This document shows, in pieces, positions 62,253 through 64,000 of a stretch of 64,000 nucleotides of DNA. Numbering within the stretch: the first letter of the stretch is position 1; each line of letters starts with the position of its first letter. Location of the stretch: positions 186,001 to 250,000 of the forward strand of contig NZ_STFG01000001.1 of the NCBI RefSeq assembly GCF_004833285.1. The letters are read 5' to 3'. Made by a program: the position numbers and the translations under genes. Origin of the DNA: Lampropedia puyangensis. Its GTDB lineage: Bacteria; Pseudomonadota; Gammaproteobacteria; Burkholderiales; Burkholderiaceae_C. Below the pieces are notes generated by a model, which made no database searches, was not told the DNA's origin, and saw only the letters and a program-made list of their open reading frames with translations.

Positions 62253-63464
62253 ATGAATGAAGCGCTGTTGGTTCAAACGCAGGGCTATGACCCTATTCTT
62301 CCTGGGGCCAGTCTGGGGGTGATGGGGGGTGGTCAGCTCGGGCGTATGTTTGTCCATGCGGCGCAGGCCATGGGCTACCACACCGTGGTGCTGGACCCTG
62401 ACACACAAGGTCCTGCAGGGCAGGCCAGTGACCAGCAGATTGTTGCCGCCTATGACGATGCGCAAGGTCTTGCGCAGTTGGCGCAAGCGGTGGCAGCGAT
62501 CACAACGGAATTCGAGAATGTGCCCGCGCAAGCCTTTACTGCTTTAGGCAAACTTAACCGTGTGGCGCCGCCTGCAGTGGCCATTGCTATTGCGCAGGAC
62601 CGGGTGGCTGAGAAGGTGCATTTTCAGCATCATGGTGTGCCGGTCGCCCCTTTTGCTGTGGTGGACTCCCCTGAGTCTTTGCAAGCGGTTGCGCCCACAT
62701 TGTTTCCTGGTATTTTAAAAACCAGCCGCTTAGGGTATGACGGCAAAGGGCAGGTACAGGTAGCCAACCTGCAGGAATTGCAGCGAGCCTGGGAATCCTT
62801 GAAGCAAGTGCCCTGTGTGCTGGAAAAACGCATGGAACTGGACTTTGAAGTCTCAGTCGTGCTGGCGCGTGGCTTTGATGGCTCAATCGTGACGCTGCCG
62901 GTGCAGCGCAATATTCACCACAACGGTATTCTGGCCAGCACCCTTGTGCTTCCAGGCAGCATCCATCCTGATGTGGAAGAGCAGGCAGTACACGTAGCCA
63001 AGAGCATCGCAGTGGCCACAGAGTATGTGGGCGTGTTGTGCGTTGAATTCTTTGTGCTCAAAGATGGGCGTGTGATTGCCAATGAGATGGCGCCACGGCC
63101 GCACAACAGTGGCCACTACAGTATTGATGCCTGCGATGTGTCGCAGTTCGAACTGCAGGTGCGCACTTTGGCCAGCTTGCCTTTGCTGCAACCGCGTTTG
63201 CACAGCCCTGCGATCATGCTCAATATTCTGGGCGATCTCTGGTTTGATGAAGACAGCGACGAACCTCGCCACCCGGATTGGGCCACCGTGCTGAGCTATC
63301 CGGGCGTGCACCTGCATTTGTATGGCAAAAGCCAAGCGCGCAAAGGCCGCAAAATGGGCCACATCACCATCACCGCTAAAACAGTAGAAGTGGTGCTGAA
63401 CAATGCCGCCAAGGTCGCCGCGCATTTGGGCTTGCCACAAGACTTTGCGCAGGCGAATGTGTAA
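62253..63464 (+). CDS. purK: N5-carboxyaminoimidazole ribonucleotide synthase
   Basis: ATP-grasp enzyme making N5-CAIR from AIR, bicarbonate and ATP; it hands the product to PurE. The 403-residue protein begins its Rossmann-like part with LGVMGGGQLGRMFVHAAQAM, then LDPDTQGPAGQASDQ, and the ATP-grasp core ILKTSRLGYDGKGQVQVANL, EKRMELDFEVSVVLARGFDG and NEMAPRPHNSGHYSIDACDV. ATG at 62253 follows GAGG by about seven bases. It continues the purE operon. Confidence 0.97.
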   Translation: MNEALLVQTQGYDPILPGASLGVMGGGQLGRMFVHAAQAMGYHTVVLDPDTQGPAGQASDQQIVAAYDDAQGLAQLAQAVAAITTEFENVPAQAFTALGKLNRVAPPAVAIAIAQDRVAEKVHFQHHGVPVAPFAVVDSPESLQAVAPTLFPGILKTSRLGYDGKGQVQVANLQELQRAWESLKQVPCVLEKRMELDFEVSVVLARGFDGSIVTLPVQRNIHHNGILASTLVLPGSIHPDVEEQAVHVAKSIAVATEYVGVLCVEFFVLKDGRVIANEMAPRPHNSGHYSIDACDVSQFELQVRTLASLPLLQPRLHSPAIMLNILGDLWFDEDSDEPRHPDWATVLSYPGVHLHLYGKSQARKGRKMGHITITAKTVEVVLNNAAKVAAHLGLPQDFAQANV

Positions 63465-63531
63465 CGCATTTCTTGTAGCCTGATTGGCACGGCGCACGTG
63501 CGCACAACAGCTTTACACAAAAGAGATAGAC

Positions 63532-64000
63532 ATGATTGCAGCTCCTTCGGATGAATCCATTGCGCAGGCGGTAAGCGCCTTGCAGCAGGGACAGTTGTTG
63601 GGTTTACCTACGGAGACCGTGTATGGCTTGGCGGCAGACGCCTTGCAGCCGCAGGCAGTGGCGCAGATTTACCAGCGCAAAGGCCGTCCGGCAGACCACC
63701 CGCTGATTGTGCATGTGGCTGATGCGGCGGGTGTGGCTCATTTTGCTTCTGAAGTGCCTGCTTTTGCGCAGGCTTTGATGGATACCTTCTGGCCAGGGCC
63801 ATTGACGCTGATTCTGCCGCGCCGTCCGGGTGTAGGCGAAGCCGCTGCTGCGGGGCAGGACACGATTGGCCTGCGTTGCCCATCGCACCCTGTTGCACTC
63901 CGTGTGTTGCAAGCCGGGTTGCAGGCAACTCCGGCTATTTTTGGACTAGCTGGTCCTAGTGCCAACCGGTTTGGGCGTGTCAGCCCAACCACGGCGCAGC
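63532..64000 (+). CDS. Sua5/YciO/YrdC-family threonylcarbamoyl-AMP synthase, 3' end outside window
   Basis: Makes threonylcarbamoyl-AMP for the t6A modification of ANN-decoding tRNAs. The frame is open from ATG at 63532 to the window end (156 residues seen). The family features are LGLPTETVYGLAADALQPQA, YQRKGRPADHPLIVHV for nucleotide and bicarbonate contacts, TFWPGPLTLILPRR, and GPSANRFGRVSPTTA. The missing end decides whether this is the short TsaC or the longer Sua5 form. It follows purK by 67 bases. Confidence 0.9.
   Translation, partial: MIAAPSDESIAQAVSALQQGQLLGLPTETVYGLAADALQPQAVAQIYQRKGRPADHPLIVHVADAAGVAHFASEVPAFAQALMDTFWPGPLTLILPRRPGVGEAAAAGQDTIGLRCPSHPVALRVLQAGLQATPAIFGLAGPSANRFGRVSPTTAQ

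Overview
The window reads as a chromosomal segment of a betaproteobacterium, most likely a Burkholderiales member close to Comamonadaceae. The reasons are the housekeeping block (guaA/guaB, recB-recD, pyrF, minCDE, purE-purK, Sua5/TsaC family), the DUF3649-PepSY-DUF3325 iron gene set typical of that order, and the moderately high GC. No rRNA, tRNA, CRISPR array, transposase or phage gene was recognised. The genus cannot be fixed from the sequence alone.

Region 1 (1-19.4 kb) is iron acquisition, nearly all on the minus strand. It holds a fecI-fecR-fecA signalling module (fecA runs off the left edge), a toxin-antitoxin remnant, and a second fecI-fecR pair with its own Fur-box candidate but no receptor. 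Next comes a six-gene unit (TonB receptor, response regulator, histidine kinase, DUF3649, PepSY membrane protein, DUF3325) behind a strong Fur box. Last are a FhuE/FpvA-like receptor and a siderophore ABC importer with two permeases and a binding lipoprotein, but no ATPase gene.

Region 2 (19.7-31.1 kb) is metabolic and regulatory. It has a TetR regulator with clear inverted repeats upstream, then an ethanolamine module: an EutR-like AraC regulator divergent from the permease Eat, then EutB and EutC, then a HAD phosphatase lipoprotein. A divergent SDR/TetR pair, a YqhA-family membrane protein, a GST and an orphan ParA-like ATPase follow.

Region 3 (31.2-46.4 kb) is a defence island. A complete type I Wadjet operon (jetABCD, minus strand) stands back to back with a type I restriction-modification locus (plus strand). 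The latter has the unusual order hsdR-hsdS-(AlbA_2/ATPase protein)-hsdM. hsdM has its own promoter candidate overlapped by a perfect 12-bp inverted repeat.

Region 4 (46.4-64 kb) is core: guaA, a small membrane protein, guaB, a DUF4124 protein, recB-recD without an adjacent recC, pyrF, minCDE, a CnoX-type thioredoxin, purE, purK and a partial Sua5/YrdC gene.

Nothing here is demonstrably a new system. The best candidates for unexplained biology are the AlbA_2 protein and inverted repeat inside the restriction locus, the receptor/two-component/PepSY iron operon, and the scar left by a truncated toxin beside a receptor-less FecIR pair.
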